Shown here piece by piece: positions 20,123 through 21,140 of a stretch of DNA of 21,140 bases (positions within the stretch are counted from its first letter, which is position 1; each line of letters starts with the position of its first letter). The notes beneath the pieces are model-generated. The model was not told the origin of the DNA and made no database searches. It was given only the letters and a program-made list of their open reading frames with translations. A program made the translations under genes and the position numbers. The stretch comes from Mollicutes bacterium (lineage in GTDB: Bacteria > Bacillota_I > Bacilli_A > Izemoplasmatales > Izemoplasmataceae): the NCBI GenBank assembly GCA_003559585.1, contig PWKX01000040.1, positions 1 to 21,140 on the forward strand. The letters run 5' to 3'.

Positions 20123-21140
20123 TTATCAAACAACTCACCTTAGAAGCCTTCGGTAAATTTAAACAAAAAACCATCGATTTAAGCACGGGTCTACACATCA
20201 TTGAAGGCTTAAATGAAAGTGGTAAAACCACCATTCACGCTTTTATAGAAGGCATGCTTTATGGGTTTTTTAAACCTGGAGCATCACGTAAAACATATTT
20301 AGATAGTTGGGAAAAGTTTAAGCCCAAAAAAGGCTCAGCCTATCAAGGGAATATGATTGTTTCACATCAAAAGACAACCTACCGGATCGAACGTGATTTT
20401 AGAAAACGAGGCGGCTATCTTAAATTGTTTAACGAACAAACCGGTCAAGACTTAACTGAACAGTTTGATGTGGATAACACCACCAAACAAATTGATTTAG
20501 GGTTGTTGTTTGACATGCCTTATGGGTTATACACCAATACGCTTTCTGTCTCAGAAAGTGATCGAGCGTTAAACGGACAAGCTGAAGATGACTTAATTAG
20601 ACGCTTACAAAACTTAAATAGTTCTGCTTTAGAAACGGTCTCTACAGACCGTGCGATTAAACACATTGATCAAACCTTAAAAGAAGAGATTGGAACTGAC
20701 AATGCGCGAACCAAACCCTACGCCAAAGCGAAAGCTGATTTAGCGGCGCTAGAAACAGAAAAAGAAGAAGCTCTAGCGCATCATCAATCGTTACTTACGC
20801 TAAAAACAGCCTTAGATGAAACAAAAGATAACCACCAAAAGTTGTTAAAAGAAGAAGCGTCCCTTAAAGAAACCTTAAAGCAACATCAAAACACCTTGAA
20901 AAAACAAACCTTAAACGATATCATTCACACTGTATCTAGCTTGAATGTGGTGCGTGAAGATGATGCTTTTAAACAAGTAACAGCCTTTTTAAAGACGTGT
21001 AAACAACACGACAGTTTGTTTGAATCGTTAGATACACGCCACCAAACCTTAAACGATGCACAAAAAGAAATCGCCATGCTTCAAACCAACATTGAACAAG
21101 AAAACAACACCATCAATGATCGTGAGTATGAGCATATCAA
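20119..21140 (+). CDS. yhaN: YhaN-like SMC/Rad50-family ATPase, 3' end beyond the window
   Basis: The frame opens at ATG 20119, overlapping the yhaO stop, and stays open to the end of the window (340 residues so far). The N-terminus reads MIIKQLTLEAFGKFKQ, leading to Walker A GLNESGKTT (30-38), as in YhaN/SbcC proteins. After about residue 210 the sequence becomes a Lys/Glu/Gln-rich coiled coil, typical of the arms of this family. Walker B and the signature motif should lie downstream of the window. The protein partners the YhaO nuclease to form an ATP-controlled DNA end-processing complex. Confidence 0.92.
   Translation, partial: MIIKQLTLEAFGKFKQKTIDLSTGLHIIEGLNESGKTTIHAFIEGMLYGFFKPGASRKTYLDSWEKFKPKKGSAYQGNMIVSHQKTTYRIERDFRKRGGYLKLFNEQTGQDLTEQFDVDNTTKQIDLGLLFDMPYGLYTNTLSVSESDRALNGQAEDDLIRRLQNLNSSALETVSTDRAIKHIDQTLKEEIGTDNARTKPYAKAKADLAALETEKEEALAHHQSLLTLKTALDETKDNHQKLLKEEASLKETLKQHQNTLKKQTLNDIIHTVSSLNVVREDDAFKQVTAFLKTCKQHDSLFESLDTRHQTLNDAQKEIAMLQTNIEQENNTINDREYEHI

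Noticed and set aside
19034..21140. YhaO/YhaN as an anti-phage defence system
   Set aside because: The pair is a widespread housekeeping repair complex, and no other defence genes, integrases or mobile elements are around it.

Overview
The window comes from a low-G+C bacterium (roughly 40% by eye) with compact, mostly co-oriented operons. Shine-Dalgarno sites are strong (AAGGAG/AGGAGG types), ATGA stop/start overlaps are frequent, and extended -10 promoters (TGnTATAAT-like) with short leaders recur. TGA is used as a normal stop codon (for example at several ATGA junctions), so the Mycoplasma code 4 does not apply. The gene set suggests a fermentative Firmicute or Mollicute-related lineage: an ascorbate-type PTS, a split transketolase, an Mrp antiporter, a YhaO/YhaN pair, and DUF438/DUF1858/DUF454 proteins. 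A code-11 Mollicute relative (Acholeplasma/Izemoplasma-like) or an Erysipelotrichia-like organism would fit. This placement is inference, because no rRNA or marker gene is present.

Layout. (1) 1-2830: the 3' part of an ascorbate-type PTS permease (UlaA), then a two-gene transketolase, closed by a bidirectional terminator shared with a convergent RimJ/RimL-like acetyltransferase. (2) 3453-7250: one apparent operon with an E1-like ThiF/HesA adenylyltransferase, a MoaD/ThiS-type sulfur carrier, an OmpR-type response regulator, a histidine kinase, a two-TM SHOCT protein with a Met/His-rich external loop, and a membrane-anchored CueP-family copper protein. It reads as a copper or envelope-metal response unit with a sulfur-carrier pair at its head. 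(3) 7249-7841: a Nudix ADP-ribose pyrophosphatase with its own promoter. (4) 7870-12330: a seven-gene Mrp-type cation/proton antiporter operon in the order E-F-G-(MrpA C-terminal/DUF4040)-(MbhE+MrpB)-C-D. The NuoL-like half of MrpA is absent, so it resembles the Mrp module of archaeal membrane-bound hydrogenases.

(5) 12330-12983: a CYTH/triphosphate-tunnel protein on the minus strand. (6) 13019-14343: GNAT acetyltransferase, stand-alone PTS EIIA and DUF1858 protein. (7) 14420-16068: a DUF438-hemerythrin-PAS protein and a DUF454 membrane protein. Genes of groups 6 and 7 are often linked to nitric oxide, iron or haem sensing, and they sit next to each other here. (8) 16027-17207, minus strand: a gamma-carbonic-anhydrase-like hexapeptide protein and an AlkA-type glycosylase. 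(9) 17219-21140: divergent from group 8, a DUF445 membrane protein, a degenerate iron-dependent alcohol-dehydrogenase-fold protein, and a YhaO (SbcD/Mre11-like) nuclease with the start of its YhaN (SbcC/Rad50-like) ATPase, which runs off the window.

No tRNA, rRNA, CRISPR array, insertion sequence or prophage gene was seen. No gene-free stretch exceeds 300 bases. No clearly new defence-type system is present. The most unusual elements are the sulfur-carrier/copper-regulator operon, the MrpA-less Mrp operon with an extended DUF4040 subunit, and the apparent Fe-ADH pseudoenzyme next to a DNA-repair nuclease pair.
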